A stretch of DNA of 64,000 nt from UBA4285 sp050944355 (GCA_050944355.1 JBMNQX010000002.1:259725-323724); one strand, 5' to 3'. Positions 40,521-49,680 are shown, counted from the first letter of the stretch. Notes: a model not told the origin generated them from the letters alone. A program made the numbers and translations.

Positions 40521-41951
40521 ATGGCTGGAAAGAAGAAGGAAGCGGTCGTCGATTCCGGTAAAGAACTCCTCGAGGCACTGGATCTGCTCGAGAAAGAAAA
40601 AGGAATCAGCAAGGAACTGATGTTCCAGACGATCGAGGATGCGCTGAAGGAAGAGTACAAGGCGGAGTACGAGAAAAAACAGGGCGATACCCGCCGCCAG
40701 GCTCCGGCTGTCAGCACAAAGAAAGCCACGAACGTAGAAGTTGACATTGACCATGAGACTGGAAAGATTCACATCTATTCCGAGAGAACCGTGGTTTCCG
40801 ACGAGGATCACAGAACATCTCCTGAGAAATGGATGAATATCGGAATCACCAAGGCAAGACAGTTTGATCCTTCGGCACAGATCGGCTCGATGATGCGTCT
40901 TGAGATGCGCGCGGACGAGTTCAAGAGAACAGCCGCCAAGAAAGCGAAGAGCACGATAATCCAGAAGATCCGCGAGAAGGAAAAGGAAGCGATCGTCAAT
41001 GAATTCGCACCGCTGGTCGGGCATATCGTGACCGGAAAGGTCGAGAGAGTTACCGACCACGGCGATATTCTCATCAATCTGAAGAGCAATTCGATCACCC
41101 CGAGCCGCAGAGCCGGGCAGGATGAGTCGGAAGAGTACCGCACGCCGACGATCCTCAGGGAAAAGGATCAGATCCGCGGCGAGGTATATCATCCGGGCGA
41201 GCACATCCGCGTTTACATTCAGAAGGTCGATGACGGCGGGAAAGCCGGTGTGACCATTGAAGTGTCCAGAACCTCCAAGGAACTCGTGAGAGAGCTGTTT
41301 GAAGAAGAGGTTTCTGAGATTCACGACGGAATTGTTGAAATCCGCTCGATTGCCAGAGAAGCGGGAAGCCGCACGAAGATCGCGGTCAGCAGCAATGATC
41401 CGAACATCGATCCGATCGGCGCATGTGTAGGACCGGGCGGAACACGTGTCCGCACGATCGTCAATGAACTGGGCGGTGAGCAGATCGACGTCGTCGCGTG
41501 GGATGAGAACCCGGCTATTTACATCGGCAACGCTCTGAGCCCGGCAAGCGTGAGTCAGATTTTCGGCGAGATCAATGAGGATGAAGATGGCGAAGAGGAA
41601 ACTGACGGACGCAGAAGGCAGAACAACAGCGCCAACAAGGCCATCGTCATCGTTCCGGATGATCAGCTTTCTCTCGCGATCGGCAAGACCGGACAGAATG
41701 TGCGTCTTGCGGCGCAGCTGACCAACTATCACATCGACATCAAGTCCGAGAGCGAATTCTACGAGGCAAATCCGGAAGGCGTCGGCGAGTACGAAGAAGA
41801 CCAGGATGACGTCCCGTACGAGGAAGACGAAGAGGAAGACCGCATTTATCTGGACGATGAACCCGGATTGAATGAGGGAGAAGATGTCCCTGATGAAGAC
41901 ATTCCGGAAGAACAGGACGAATCGGAAGATTCGGACGACGCGCAGGAATGA
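40521..41951 (+). CDS. nusA: Transcription termination/antitermination factor NusA
   Basis: The 476-residue protein binds RNA polymerase and nascent RNA. The N-terminal domain (LEALDLLEKEKGISKELMF) is followed by an S1 domain (about residues 165-240, GHIVTGKVERVTDHGDILI) and two KH domains. Signature sequences are DPNIDPIGACVGPGGTRV and IVIVPDDQLSLAIGKTGQNV. The C terminus ends in an acidic tail (about 415-476, rich in Asp/Glu) in place of the Gram-negative acidic repeats. Lower-complexity insertions occur in the N-terminal domain (KKQGDTRRQAPAVS). It is within the rimP-infB operon. Confidence 0.96.
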   Translation: MAGKKKEAVVDSGKELLEALDLLEKEKGISKELMFQTIEDALKEEYKAEYEKKQGDTRRQAPAVSTKKATNVEVDIDHETGKIHIYSERTVVSDEDHRTSPEKWMNIGITKARQFDPSAQIGSMMRLEMRADEFKRTAAKKAKSTIIQKIREKEKEAIVNEFAPLVGHIVTGKVERVTDHGDILINLKSNSITPSRRAGQDESEEYRTPTILREKDQIRGEVYHPGEHIRVYIQKVDDGGKAGVTIEVSRTSKELVRELFEEEVSEIHDGIVEIRSIAREAGSRTKIAVSSNDPNIDPIGACVGPGGTRVRTIVNELGGEQIDVVAWDENPAIYIGNALSPASVSQIFGEINEDEDGEEETDGRRRQNNSANKAIVIVPDDQLSLAIGKTGQNVRLAAQLTNYHIDIKSESEFYEANPEGVGEYEEDQDDVPYEEDEEEDRIYLDDEPGLNEGEDVPDEDIPEEQDESEDSDDAQE

Positions 41952-41966
41952 CAGGAGTGTGATCGC

Positions 41967-42239
41967 TTGGCAGAAAAGAAAATACCGATGCGTCAGTGCG
42001 TCGGATGCCGCAAGGTGAAACCAAAAAAAGAGCTGATCCGGATCGTCCGGTGTGAGGACGGGACATTTGTCATGGATCCCACCGGAAGGAAGAACGGACG
42101 GGGCGCTTATATCTGCCGCGATCCTGAGTGTCTCAAGAAAGCGAAGATGACGGGCGGCCTGAACAAAGCTTTCAGGGAAAATGTTCCGGCTTCGGTATAT
42201 GACGAACTGAGGAAGGAGCTGGACGAACTTGAACAGTGA
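41967..42239 (+). CDS. ylxR: YlxR family RNA-binding protein (RnpM)
   Basis: The 90-residue protein belongs to the YlxR/DUF448 family, reported in Bacillus to bind RNase P RNA and modulate its activity (RnpM). The signature is RQCVGCRKVKPKKELIRIVR followed by DPTGRKNGRGAYICRDPECL. The start is TTG 41967 with AGGAG 9 bases upstream. The 3' end overlaps ylxQ by 11 bases, so the two are translationally coupled. Confidence 0.93.
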   Translation: MAEKKIPMRQCVGCRKVKPKKELIRIVRCEDGTFVMDPTGRKNGRGAYICRDPECLKKAKMTGGLNKAFRENVPASVYDELRKELDELEQ

Positions 42240-42555
42240 GGACAAGAAGACTTCCCGGGAAAGAGCGCTGGGCCTGCTGGGGCTGGCAACCAGAGCGGGA
42301 AGAAGCTGCAGCGGCGAGTTTGCAGCGGAGAACGCCCTTAAGAAAGGCAAGGCAAAGCTCGTCATTCTTTCAGAGGATGCGTCGGACAACACGGTGAAGC
42401 ATTTCACGGATATGAGCGCATACCGGAATGTCCCGTGCATCCGTCTCGGAACAAAAGAAGAACTCGGAAAATTCTGCGGCAAAGCCTTCCGGTCTGTGGC
42501 GGTTGTGACAGACACCGGGTTTGCAGAGCAGATTCAAAAACGGATTACACCTTAA
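42229..42555 (+). CDS. ylxQ: L7Ae-family ribosomal protein (YlxQ)
   Basis: The 108-residue protein has the L7Ae/L30e/S12e/Gadd45 fold. It shows LGLLGLATRAGRSCSGEF, the typical YlxQ opening, then AKLVILSEDASDNT and a C-terminal RSVAVVTDTGFAEQI. Family members bind kink-turn RNA, although the exact role of YlxQ is unsettled. The start is TTG 42229, overlapping ylxR by 11 bases. It precedes infB by 27 bases. Confidence 0.93.
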   Translation: MNSEDKKTSRERALGLLGLATRAGRSCSGEFAAENALKKGKAKLVILSEDASDNTVKHFTDMSAYRNVPCIRLGTKEELGKFCGKAFRSVAVVTDTGFAEQIQKRITP

Positions 42556-42582
42556 AGAACTCGTTTCAGGGAGGCCGATGAT

Positions 42583-45500
42583 ATGAGAATCTATGAACTG
42601 GCAAAAGAACTGGGAATTGAGAACTCTAGGGAGATCGTCAATTTTCTGAGTACAGCGGATGTGGAATACAAAGCTTCCAGCGGGCTGACGGAAGAAGAAG
42701 TCAAAAGAGTCCGTGAAAAGTTCGGAAAGAAGAAGGGTAAAGATAGGACAGTGGAAGATAACGAAAAGAATCCGGAAAAGAAACCGGAACAGGGGGAAAT
42801 AAATAAACAGAAGACAGCTGATTCCGCTGATGGCAAGCAGAAGAAAACACGCACTTTTTTCCATTTTGACTTCCGTCAGACCGGGAAAAGCTCCGGCTCA
42901 TTCACAGGAAACCGCTCAGGCGGCGGGCGCAAATCTTCTGACCGTCAGACCGCGAAAAAGACGGGCGGCACCAGGCCGCAGGTAAAGCGCCCGATCACAG
43001 CCAAGCAGCGCGCGGCGATGGAAGAAGAACGGGAACGCAGCAGTCAGCCGGTAAAAGAAGGAAAGGAACTGACGCAGGAGGAGATGCTCGAGCAGATCCG
43101 CAGCCGCAACGCGAAAGCGGCGGCCCTGAATCAGGAGAAGCCGGAAAAGCCGCAGAAGACAGAGCAGGCTGAGGTAAAGCAGCAGGCTGCCGCGGAGAAG
43201 ACGACTGAGAGCGAACACCAGGCAGAACAGGGAAAAGCGGAAGCACCTGCGAGTGTCGGGAAAGAACCTGTAAAGTCTGCGCCGGAAAAAGCGGCGGAAG
43301 CGCCTGAAAAAGCGGATAAAGCCGAAAAGGCTTTAAAGGCACCGAAGACAGAGACCGGGGAAAAGGCAAAGCAGAAATCCTCTGCGGCTTCAAAGGCTGA
43401 AAAAGAGCAGAAGCCGAAGAGTGAGGCGTCTGCGCAGAGAGAAGCACGCACGGAGGCCTCTCCGACCGGAAAACCGAGCGATGAGCTCAAGGTCGGTCAG
43501 AATGTGTTTGCTCAGATGCGCGAGCTCCAGAAAGCAAGACAGGCGAGCCACAGCAATGAGCGCCGCAGTGACAGAAACAACGGCAATTACCGCGGCAGAA
43601 CGCAGGGCGGCCGGGGAAACGGCGACAGAACCGGAGGCAGCGGGAACCGCGAGCGCGGATCGTATCAGGGCGGATACAACAGAAATGACCGCCAGGGACA
43701 AGGTTCGCAGGGCGGCTACCGCGGGCGCAGCGGACAGGGATTCCGCGGAAACGACCGCCAGGAAGGCGGATATAACAAGGACAGAGCTTCGCAGGGCAGA
43801 GGTTACGGCAGCAGCGGCTTCCGCTCCGGCTCTCGGAAGCAGATGTCCGACGCCGGCGGTTTTGAGGCATCGACACGCCCTGAGGCCAAGAATTACAACC
43901 GCCGCCGGGAAAACCGCAGAAGAGAAGAGATTCCTGAGGATGAGAAGGAAAATCTGACCGCACTCACGAAGCAGAGTCACAAAAAGCAGCAGAAAAAGAA
44001 GGAAGAGGATACGATCCGCACGATCACTCTGCCGGCAGAGATTTCGCTCTCGGATTTTGCCGACCTGCTCAAGGTGCCGGCAGCTGAACTCGTCAAGAAA
44101 CTCTTCCTTTCCGGAAAGGCTGTCACTATAAATGACAACATCGACTATGCCACGGCAGAACAGCTGGCTCTCGAGTACAACTGCCTGTGCGAGCAGGAAG
44201 TCGTAAAAGACCCGATCGAAGAACTCTTAAAGGAGCCGGAAGAAGATCCGAAGGATCTCAAGCCGCGTCCGCCGGTTGTCTGCGTCATGGGACACGTCGA
44301 TCACGGCAAGACATCTCTGCTGGACTACATCCGCAAATCTCACGTGACCGAAAAAGAATCCGGCGGTATCACGCAGGCCATCGGCGCTTACACCGTGAAG
44401 ACAAAGAGCGGAAGACAGATCACATTCCTGGACACCCCGGGACATGAGGCGTTCACCGCCATGCGTATGCGCGGCGCCCAGGCGACGGATATCGCGGTGC
44501 TGGTCGTCGCAGCCGACGACGGCGTAATGCCGCAGACCATCGAGGCCATCAACCACGCGAAGGCCGCCAACGTCACGATTATCGTGGCCGTCAACAAGAT
44601 CGACAAGCCGAACGCCAATGTCGAGAAAGTAAAGCAGGAGCTCGTCGAGTACGGACTCGTTGCGACCGACTGGGGCGGCGACACCGAGTTCTGCCCGGTA
44701 TCCGCCAAGACAGGACAGGGCGTTGACGATCTCCTTGAGACAATTATGCTGACTGCCGACATTCTGGATCTGCGCGCAAATCCGGACCGCGACGCGCGCG
44801 GCATCGTCATCGAGGCACAGCTTTCGAAGGGAAGAGGCCCGGTTGCGACCGTTCTGGTGCAGAAAGGCACACTGCATGTCGGCGACTTTGCGGCCGCCGG
44901 CGAACACTATGGCCGTGTCCGCGCCATGACAAATGATAAAAACAAGCGCGTAAGAGAAGCCGGTCCGTCGGTTCCGGTGGAGATTCAGGGCCTGAACGGC
45001 GTTCCGAATGCCGGCGAGGTATTAAAGGCATTTGACACGGAAAAAGAAGCGAGAAGCTTTGCGGAGACCTTTATCGCACAGGGCAAGAAGGAGCTGGTCG
45101 AGGAGTCCAAGAAGCGCGTATCGCTCGAGGATCTGTTCAGCCAGATCAAGGCCGGCAAGGTCAAGGAGCTCAACCTGATCGTCAAGGCGGACGTTCAGGG
45201 ATCCGTCGAGGCCGTAAAACAGAGCCTTCTCAAGCTCTCAAACGACGAAGTCGTCGTGAAGGTCATCCACGCGGGCGTCGGAAATATCAACGAATCCGAT
45301 GTCATTCTTGCTTCCGCATCCAATGCCATTATCATCGGCTTTAATGTAAAGCCGGAGAATCAGGCGAGGACCGCGGCGGAAGAGGAACACGTCGACATCC
45401 GTCTGTATACGGTCATCTACAACGCGATCGAGGATGTACAGGATGCCCTCAAGGGAATGCTGGAGCCGGTTTACGAGGAACAGGTCATGGGTCACGCGGA

Positions 45501-45771
45501 AATCCGCCAGATCTTCAAGGCTTCCGGAATCGGCAACATCGCCGGCGCGCTCGTCACGGACGGACGCATCACGGCGAAGTCGACGGCGCGCGTATTCCGC
45601 GGCGAAGACAAGATTTTCGAGGGCAAGATCGCATCTCTCAAGCGCTTCAAGGATGAGGCAAAGGAAGTAAAAGCCGGCCTTGAGTGCGGCATCGTCTTCG
45701 AGAATTTCGGCGGATTTGCCGAGGGCGACACGATCGAAGCCTATGAGATGGTCGAAGTGCCGAGAAAATAA
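42583..45771 (+). CDS. infB: Translation initiation factor IF-2
   Basis: The 1062-residue GTPase places initiator tRNA on the ribosome. A short IF2_N domain (MRIYELAKELGI) starts the protein. Residues about 50-325 are Lys/Glu/Ala-rich, and about 327-425 are an Arg/Gly/Tyr-rich low-complexity stretch. A second IF2_N domain (SLSDFADLLKVPAAELVKKLF, about 487) precedes the G domain, with GHVDHGKTSLLD (about 569), DTPGHEAF and VNKIDKPNAN. Domains II, III and the C-terminal fMet-tRNA-binding part follow and end at EMVEVPRK. The unstructured N-terminal region makes it longer than Bacillus IF-2 (about 716). Confidence 0.96.
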   Translation: MRIYELAKELGIENSREIVNFLSTADVEYKASSGLTEEEVKRVREKFGKKKGKDRTVEDNEKNPEKKPEQGEINKQKTADSADGKQKKTRTFFHFDFRQTGKSSGSFTGNRSGGGRKSSDRQTAKKTGGTRPQVKRPITAKQRAAMEEERERSSQPVKEGKELTQEEMLEQIRSRNAKAAALNQEKPEKPQKTEQAEVKQQAAAEKTTESEHQAEQGKAEAPASVGKEPVKSAPEKAAEAPEKADKAEKALKAPKTETGEKAKQKSSAASKAEKEQKPKSEASAQREARTEASPTGKPSDELKVGQNVFAQMRELQKARQASHSNERRSDRNNGNYRGRTQGGRGNGDRTGGSGNRERGSYQGGYNRNDRQGQGSQGGYRGRSGQGFRGNDRQEGGYNKDRASQGRGYGSSGFRSGSRKQMSDAGGFEASTRPEAKNYNRRRENRRREEIPEDEKENLTALTKQSHKKQQKKKEEDTIRTITLPAEISLSDFADLLKVPAAELVKKLFLSGKAVTINDNIDYATAEQLALEYNCLCEQEVVKDPIEELLKEPEEDPKDLKPRPPVVCVMGHVDHGKTSLLDYIRKSHVTEKESGGITQAIGAYTVKTKSGRQITFLDTPGHEAFTAMRMRGAQATDIAVLVVAADDGVMPQTIEAINHAKAANVTIIVAVNKIDKPNANVEKVKQELVEYGLVATDWGGDTEFCPVSAKTGQGVDDLLETIMLTADILDLRANPDRDARGIVIEAQLSKGRGPVATVLVQKGTLHVGDFAAAGEHYGRVRAMTNDKNKRVREAGPSVPVEIQGLNGVPNAGEVLKAFDTEKEARSFAETFIAQGKKELVEESKKRVSLEDLFSQIKAGKVKELNLIVKADVQGSVEAVKQSLLKLSNDEVVVKVIHAGVGNINESDVILASASNAIIIGFNVKPENQARTAAEEEHVDIRLYTVIYNAIEDVQDALKGMLEPVYEEQVMGHAEIRQIFKASGIGNIAGALVTDGRITAKSTARVFRGEDKIFEGKIASLKRFKDEAKEVKAGLECGIVFENFGGFAEGDTIEAYEMVEVPRK

Positions 45772-45830
45772 AACATTTGCCATCGGGAACTTATAAAGCC
45801 CCCGGCATATCAGTTCACATTAAAATCGTG

Positions 45831-45886
45831 TATAATACGTTTAAGCGGGTCTTGTCACAACAAATAAGCGGCAGGACCCGCTTTTC
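45831..45886 (+). promoter_or_regulatory. Possible promoter plus leader hairpin before rbfA
   Basis: TATAAT (45831-45836) lacks a good -35. A hairpin starts at about the predicted transcription start: AAGCGGGTCTTG (45843-45854) pairs with CAGGACCCGCTT (45872-45883) and is followed by TTTC. It could terminate infB transcripts or act as an attenuator for rbfA. Confidence 0.5.
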
Positions 45887-45914
45887 TGAAAGACATCTGT
45901 ACAGGAGAGTCTAT

Positions 45915-46319
45915 ATGCGCAAAAACAGCAGAAAAAATGTGCGGATCAACGCGGAAGTTCAGAGATCGCTGTCCGGCATCATCCGGAATCTGAAGGATCC
46001 CAGAATCGCGCCGCTCACATCCGTCACCGACGTATATGTAGCCCCGGATCTGAAGACCTGCAAGGTCTCCATCAGCGTTCTGGGCGATGAAAATGACAGA
46101 GAAAGAACGATGGAAGGTCTCAGAAGCGCCTCCGGGTTTATCCGGAGAGAGCTGGCAGCGGATGTGAACCTGCGCAATACGCCGGAGCTCACATTTATCG
46201 AGGATCGTTCGATCGAAAACGGCGTGCGGATGAGCAAGCTGATCGATGACGTCATCGCGAAGGATAAGGCTGCCGAGGAGAAGAGAAAGGAAACAGAAGA
46301 GGATAATGAAGAAATTTGA
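45915..46319 (+). CDS. rbfA: Ribosome-binding factor A
   Basis: The 134-residue KH-like protein matures the 16S rRNA 5' end in 30S assembly. It has INAEVQRSLSGIIRNLKDPRI, SVTDVYVAPDLKTCKVSISVLG and ELTFIEDRSIENGVRMSKLID, which are family hallmarks. The long upstream open frame from 45777 was rejected: ATG 45915 has AGGAG close by and matches family starts. The last 14 bases overlap nrnA. Confidence 0.95.
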   Translation: MRKNSRKNVRINAEVQRSLSGIIRNLKDPRIAPLTSVTDVYVAPDLKTCKVSISVLGDENDRERTMEGLRSASGFIRRELAADVNLRNTPELTFIEDRSIENGVRMSKLIDDVIAKDKAAEEKRKETEEDNEEI

Positions 46320-47280
46320 GGAGTATCTGAGCGGAATTCGCAGTCTGGCTGTGACAGGACACGTAAACCCGGACGGCGACGCCACGGGTGCGGTGCTCGC
46401 TGTTTGGAACTATATGAAGGAAAATCATCCGGAGATCCGGACAGATGTGTACCTCGAGGCGCCGGCAAAAGAACTTATGTTTCTGCCGGGCAGCGGTGAG
46501 ATTCGCCACGAGGCTCTTTCCGACGTCTCCTATGATCTGTTTATGATCTGCGACTGCTCGACGCTTGACCGCATTGAACCGTTCGTGTCTCTTTACAATA
46601 CGGCGGGGCGGAAACTCTGCGTCGATCACCACAAGAGCAATGAAGGAGACTTCGCGGATGACAATGAAGTGTACCCGAATGCCAGTTCGACCTGCGAGGT
46701 TCTCTATGATCTCATGGGCACGGAAAATATCGGGCACGATACGGCGGAATGCCTGTATACCGGCATCGTCCACGACACGGGGGTGTTCAAGTATTCATCG
46801 ACATCCCGCCACACGATGGAAGCCGCCGGCGACCTGATGTCAAGAGGACTCGACACGACGAGCATCATCGACAACAGCTTTTACTCGAAGACATATATAC
46901 AGAATCAGATCCTCGGACGCGCGCTGCTGGAAAGTGTTGTGTTCTTCAATGGCAAATGTATTTTTTCCGTCATCCCGAAGTCGGTGATGGAGTTCTACGG
47001 AGTCACAGGCGGAGATCTCAGCGGAATTATCGAACAGCTGCGCCTGACAGAAGGCGTCGAAGTTGCCATTTTTCTTTATGAGACGGACGATGGTGTTTAC
47101 AAAGTCAGCCTGCGTTCCAAGAAATATATCGATGTCTCGGATATCGCCAAGGCGTACGGCGGCGGCGGCCACGCGAGAGCGGCCGGGTTCAGTGCGACGG
47201 GCCGCTCACGCGGGATTATCAACGAAATATCGGCGATGATAGAAAAGCAGTACGAGAGTCTGGGTGCCGAAGCTCAGTGA
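46306..47280 (+). CDS. nrnA: DHH-family nanoRNase/pAp phosphatase
   Basis: The 324-residue enzyme degrades short RNAs and dephosphorylates pAp in the cytoplasm. DHH motifs are VTGHVNPDGDATG at the N terminus (DxD metal ligands), ICDCSTLDR, VDHHKSNEG and IVHDTGVFKYSSTS. The DHHA1 substrate-binding domain ends with YGGGGHARAAGF. ATG 46306 was chosen because rbfA stops 14 bases inside it and AGAGG lies just upstream, whereas the longer frame has a nonconserved Arg-rich start. It is typical of Firmicutes rbfA-nrnA-truB order. Confidence 0.94.
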   Translation: MKKFEEYLSGIRSLAVTGHVNPDGDATGAVLAVWNYMKENHPEIRTDVYLEAPAKELMFLPGSGEIRHEALSDVSYDLFMICDCSTLDRIEPFVSLYNTAGRKLCVDHHKSNEGDFADDNEVYPNASSTCEVLYDLMGTENIGHDTAECLYTGIVHDTGVFKYSSTSRHTMEAAGDLMSRGLDTTSIIDNSFYSKTYIQNQILGRALLESVVFFNGKCIFSVIPKSVMEFYGVTGGDLSGIIEQLRLTEGVEVAIFLYETDDGVYKVSLRSKKYIDVSDIAKAYGGGGHARAAGFSATGRSRGIINEISAMIEKQYESLGAEAQ

Positions 47281-47289
47281 GGAGGAAAT

Positions 47290-48234
47290 TTGGACGGCGT
47301 TCTGAACGTATTCAAAGAAAAAGGATATACGTCCTTTGACGTGTGCCGCCGCCTGCGCGGCATGCTTCGCGAAAAACACATCGGACACGCGGGAACGCTC
47401 GATCCGGAAGCCGAGGGCGTTCTGCTCGTCGCCGTGGGCCGCGCGACGAAGGCAATCGACGATCTGACAGACGGCATAAAGACATACGAGGCTGTCATGC
47501 AGCTCGGCGTGACGACCGACACGCAGGATATGACCGGGAAGATACTTTCCCGGGCGAAGGTTTCCGCGACGAAGGACGATGTGCTTCACGCGCTGCACGC
47601 CTTTGACGGCGGCTATGATCAGATCCCGCCGATGTATTCCGCCATTCACGTGAACGGACAGCGGCTCTACGAACTGGCAAGAAAAGGCGAGACCGTAGAG
47701 CGCGCGCCGAGACACATAACGATTTACGATGTGCACGTCAACGACATGGATGTCGAAGGCCCTTCGGCTTCCGGCCGCGTCCGCTTTACGATCGAATGTT
47801 CCCGGGGTACGTATGTCCGCACGTTCTGCGCCGATGTCGGCGAAAAGCTGGGATGCGGCGCCGCCATGGAAAGCCTCCTGCGCACCCGCGTCGGCCAGTA
47901 CACAGAATCCGACGCGCTGACGCTGTCTCAGATTCAGCAGGCTGTCGATGCCGGAAAAGTTCAGCAGATTCTCCGCCCGATTCAGGAAATCTATCGGAAT
48001 CTGCCTTTGCTCGCTGTTCCGCCATCCTTTGACAAATGTGTTCAGAATGGCGGAAAGCTTTCGGCAGACCTGCTTCAGCGGGCACAAATGACACAGACAG
48101 TTCCGGCGCGGGAAAGCGGTGCGCCGGACGGACGACTGCGCGTCTTTGACAGCCGGGGTAATTTTATCGGAATTTATCGGAAAGAAAATAAGGAGCTGGT
48201 TCCCGAGAAGATGTTTCTGGTGGGGCTGGTCTGA
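47290..48234 (+). CDS. truB: tRNA pseudouridine(55) synthase TruB
   Basis: The 314-residue enzyme makes pseudouridine 55 in the T loop of tRNAs. The catalytic motif is AGTLDPEAEGVLLVAVGRATK (catalytic Asp in LDPEAEG). Further family segments are KTYEAVMQLGVTTDT, QIPPMYSAIHVNGQRLYELAR and FTIECSRGTYVRTFCADVG. A C-terminal domain with RVFDSRGNFIGIYRKE resembles the PUA-like end of TruB. The start is TTG 47290 with GGAGG 4 bases upstream. It is 9 bases after nrnA. Confidence 0.96.
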   Translation: MDGVLNVFKEKGYTSFDVCRRLRGMLREKHIGHAGTLDPEAEGVLLVAVGRATKAIDDLTDGIKTYEAVMQLGVTTDTQDMTGKILSRAKVSATKDDVLHALHAFDGGYDQIPPMYSAIHVNGQRLYELARKGETVERAPRHITIYDVHVNDMDVEGPSASGRVRFTIECSRGTYVRTFCADVGEKLGCGAAMESLLRTRVGQYTESDALTLSQIQQAVDAGKVQQILRPIQEIYRNLPLLAVPPSFDKCVQNGGKLSADLLQRAQMTQTVPARESGAPDGRLRVFDSRGNFIGIYRKENKELVPEKMFLVGLV

Positions 48235-48252
48235 TGGGGAGAGGCTTTACAG

Positions 48253-49197
48253 ATGCAGTACCTGCATGGAAGTGAAAATTTATATCTGCCTTCGGACAGC
48301 GCCGTGACGCTCGGAAAATTTGACGGCGTCCACCGCGGGCACCAGAAACTGATCCGAAAGGTTAAGAAATTGTCGGAAGAGCGGGGGCTTCTCTCGGCCG
48401 CGTTTACGTTTGATCATATCCCGCTGCGGCTCCTGCCGCCGTCCGGACAGCATTTTCTGTCCACAAACGAGGAACGGCGACATGCATTCGAGGAACTGGG
48501 GCTCGATTATGAACTGGAGTTTCCGTTCACGGATCATCTCATGAACATGAGCGCACAGGAATTTATCGAGGATATTCTTGTCCGCCGCCTGAGGGCAAGG
48601 GCCGTTGTCGTGGGAAGCGACTACCATTTCGGAAAAGGAAGAGCGGGCGACGTGAACATGCTCGCCGAATCCGGAAAAAAGGCGGGTTTTGAGACATTTG
48701 TCATGGAAAAAGAGAGGTGGCGCGGCCGCGAAATTTCCAGCACACTGATCCGACAGAAGCTGGGAGAGGCGCGGATGGAGGACGTCGAAGAGCTTCTGGG
48801 ACATCCGTACCCGGTGATGGGGGTCGTCGCTCTGGGAAATCAGCTGGGGCGAAAAATGGATATGCCGACGCTAAACCTGTATCCGCAGGCAAGAAAATTT
48901 CTGCCCCCGAACGGCGTCTACGCGAGCCGCACGAAGCTCGGCGGCCGGATTTATGACGGCGTGACGGACATCGGCATCCGGCCGACGGTAGATCAGCCGC
49001 AGCCGCAGGTCCGCGTCGAGACCAACCTTTTCGGCTACGAGAGCGAAGGAGAGGATTACGGGAGCCCGATCACTGTCTGGCTGTACAAGTTCATCCGGCC
49101 GGAAATAAAATTTGCGGATCTTGCGGAGCTTCAGAATCAGATGCATGCGGATGCAAAAGAAGCGGAAAAGTACTTGCAAGAGCATCAGACGCTGTGA
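48253..49197 (+). CDS. ribF: Bifunctional riboflavin kinase/FMN adenylyltransferase
   Basis: The 314-residue enzyme makes FMN and FAD. The adenylyltransferase half shows LGKFDGVHRGHQKLI, SAAFTFDHIPL and VVGSDYHFGKGRAGDV, then KERWRGREISSTLIR. The riboflavin kinase half shows GVVALGNQLGRKMDMPTLNL, PPNGVYASRTKLGG and DIGIRPTVDQPQPQVRVETNLFGYE. It follows truB after 18 bases, the common truB-ribF order. Confidence 0.95.
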   Translation: MQYLHGSENLYLPSDSAVTLGKFDGVHRGHQKLIRKVKKLSEERGLLSAAFTFDHIPLRLLPPSGQHFLSTNEERRHAFEELGLDYELEFPFTDHLMNMSAQEFIEDILVRRLRARAVVVGSDYHFGKGRAGDVNMLAESGKKAGFETFVMEKERWRGREISSTLIRQKLGEARMEDVEELLGHPYPVMGVVALGNQLGRKMDMPTLNLYPQARKFLPPNGVYASRTKLGGRIYDGVTDIGIRPTVDQPQPQVRVETNLFGYESEGEDYGSPITVWLYKFIRPEIKFADLAELQNQMHADAKEAEKYLQEHQTL

Positions 49198-49203
49198 TAC
49201 AAT
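49174..49203 (+). promoter_or_regulatory. Promoter for rpsO, inside the ribF 3' end
   Basis: TTGCAA (49174-49179) and TACAAT (49198-49203) are separated by 18 bp. It would start a leader of about 80 bases before rpsO. Confidence 0.5.
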
Positions 49204-49290
49204 CAGCTCGTTAAGCCGTTGTTCAGGAAGCGGACACTCCGACCGTTCCTTAATGACTGGCCGTAAGAATACGAATCAGGAGGATTCAAA
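49204..49290 (+). promoter_or_regulatory. rpsO 5' leader with a stem-loop
   Basis: A long helix can form from TTAAG (49211-49215) with CTTAA (49249-49253). Inside it GGAA-CGG pairs with CCG-TTCC. AGGAGG precedes the start. Such structure fits autogenous control by S15, known in other bacteria, but no specific leader class is recognised. Confidence 0.35.
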
Positions 49291-49557
49291 ATGATTAGCA
49301 AGGAACTGAAAACACAGATCATCAACGAGTACGGCAGAAAGCCGGGAGACACAGGTTCACCGGAAGTTCAGATCGCCATTCTCACAGAGCGCATCAACGA
49401 GCTCAATGAGCATCTCGCAAAGAACCCGCTGGATCATCATTCCAGAAGAGGTCTTCTTAAGATGGTCGGAAAAAGAAGAAATCTCCTCGAGTATCTGAAG
49501 AAGAAGGATCTTGAGGGCTACCGCAACCTGATCGCAAAGCTCGGTCTGAGAAAGTAA
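49291..49557 (+). CDS. rpsO: 30S ribosomal protein S15
   Basis: The 88-residue protein binds 16S rRNA in early 30S assembly. The sequence is a standard S15: DTGSPEVQIAILTERINELNEHL, DHHSRRGLLKMVGKRRNLL and a final YRNLIAKLGLRK. AGGAGG precedes the ATG. It precedes pnp with two hairpins between, as in many bacteria. Confidence 0.98.
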   Translation: MISKELKTQIINEYGRKPGDTGSPEVQIAILTERINELNEHLAKNPLDHHSRRGLLKMVGKRRNLLEYLKKKDLEGYRNLIAKLGLRK

Positions 49558-49560
49558 AGA

Positions 49561-49628
49561 ACGAAAGCAGAGGCTTTCGTCTGTAAACGCAGGGACAGCC
49601 GCACAGAGGGCATTTCCCTGCGTTTTTT
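49561..49628 (+). terminator. Tandem hairpins between rpsO and pnp, the second a terminator
   Basis: ACGAAAGC, loop AGAG and GCTTTCGT form a perfect hairpin right after the rpsO stop. A second stem, AACGCAGGGA with TCCCTGCGTT, is followed by T6. The first may protect the rpsO mRNA end; the second is a terminator, leaving a short leader before pnp. Confidence 0.85.
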
Positions 49629-49680
49629 ATAGCGTGACCGCATAAAGAAGAGAAAGAAGCAAAAGGAGAAAACAACACAA

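Noticed and set aside
40500..42515. Minus-strand ORF of 671 codons opposite nusA-ylxR-ylxQ
   Set aside because: Phe/Leu/Ile-rich translation without motifs, fully overlapping three conserved genes; an antisense shadow.
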